From the NCBI GenBank assembly GCA_021815525.1, contig JAKAGN010000151.1:1-6718 (forward strand): a DNA stretch of 6,718 bases, written 5' to 3'. Position numbers and translations under genes: made by a program. Source of the stretch: Deltaproteobacteria bacterium. GTDB lineage: Bacteria; Desulfobacterota; Desulfobacteria; Desulfobacterales; Desulfatibacillaceae. Below are positions 6,529 to 6,718 of the stretch, piece by piece. Numbering within the stretch: the first letter of the stretch is position 1; the number at the start of each line of letters is the position of its first letter. Under the pieces are notes generated by a model that had not been told where the DNA came from, did not search any database, and saw only the letters and a program-made list of their open reading frames with translations.

Positions 6529-6718
6529 GACGCTGCTGGTGCCGAAGTCCAGGTCGAGCACCGGCGTGAAGCTCAGGTCCACGCCGCAGGCGCGCAGTTC
6601 GGCGGCGAGCACGTAGCCCGCAGCGCTGGCGGCGTCGGTGGCGCCCAGGGGATCGCGCATCCACTGCTCGCCGAGCACGCGCATCGGCGGCAGCGCGGTG
6701 AAGCCATCGCTGCGAAAG
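6529..6718 (-). CDS. nagZ: Fragment of beta-N-acetylhexosaminidase NagZ (glycoside hydrolase family 3)
   Basis: Read on the minus strand from the window edge, the first ~63 codons are FRSDGFTALPPMRVLGEQW, then a helix with AAELRACGVD, then LSFTPVLDLDFGTSSVIGER. This matches the NagZ segment between the VQRFR-GFT-LP motif and the conserved FTPVLDLD strand. NagZ removes GlcNAc from 1,6-anhydromuropeptides during cytoplasmic peptidoglycan recycling. The wording, especially AAELRACGVDLSFTPVLDLD, is that of betaproteobacterial NagZ. The upstream part lies outside the window and the downstream part is lost at the join near 6517-6532, where the sequence becomes the M20 fragment on the other strand. 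The orientation is opposite to everything from 1426 onward. Confidence 0.8.

Noticed and set aside
6031..6684. A 217-residue minus-strand protein starting within the nagZ fragment
   Set aside because: Only the first ~50 residues are NagZ; the rest is antisense of the M20 fragment and hrpA, so it is a product of the chimeric join.
6235..6718. A novel HrpA-peptidase-hexosaminidase fusion system
   Set aside because: The peptidase and NagZ pieces are internal fragments without catalytic completeness, and one is antisense; an artefact explains all of this.

Overview
This is a GC-rich bacterial window. The codon use, the 16S methyltransferase next to tRNA-Glu, and the long-stem palindromes with a CCCTTTTT/AAAAAGGG core suggest a Desulfobacterota-type (former Deltaproteobacteria) genome. 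That taxonomic call is a judgement from memory of similar sequences, not a computed result. The last ~480 bases do not appear to belong to the same genome.

Layout. Positions 1-303 hold no gene that I can support. They contain half of a palindromic repeat at the very edge, GC-rich hairpins, a sharply AT-rich island (about 135-250) and the start of a 28-bp hairpin. On the minus strand, rsmG (16S rRNA G527 N7-methyltransferase) runs from 993 to 304, and its stop codon lies in the loop of that hairpin. Upstream of it, also on the minus strand, is tRNA-Glu(CTC) at 1190-1115 with its own promoter and a textbook intrinsic terminator.

From about 1288 the plus strand takes over. A candidate promoter is followed by two tandem, mutually similar small lipoproteins of unknown function (1426-1890 and 1928-2383). 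Eight bases further on a very long open frame starts at TTG 2392. It encodes HrpA, a DEAH-box RNA helicase that is nearly complete (about 1280 residues against 1300 in E. coli). The three plus-strand genes look like one transcription unit.

Right edge. The reading frame entered by hrpA never meets a stop before 6718, but its content changes twice. Around 6225-6260 HrpA is replaced, in frame, by a piece of an M20-family metallopeptidase. Around 6517-6532 that piece is replaced by a fragment of nagZ (beta-N-acetylhexosaminidase, betaproteobacterial in appearance) on the opposite strand. Two unrelated gene fragments of roughly 200-300 bp joined end to end at a sequence edge most likely reflect a chimeric assembly or amplification product. 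A gene caller would report one spurious fusion protein here.

I found no CRISPR array, no complete mobile element and no convincing new defence or metabolic system. The items most worth a second look are the chimeric end, the palindrome family that supplies the 3' end of rsmG, and the paired orphan lipoproteins.
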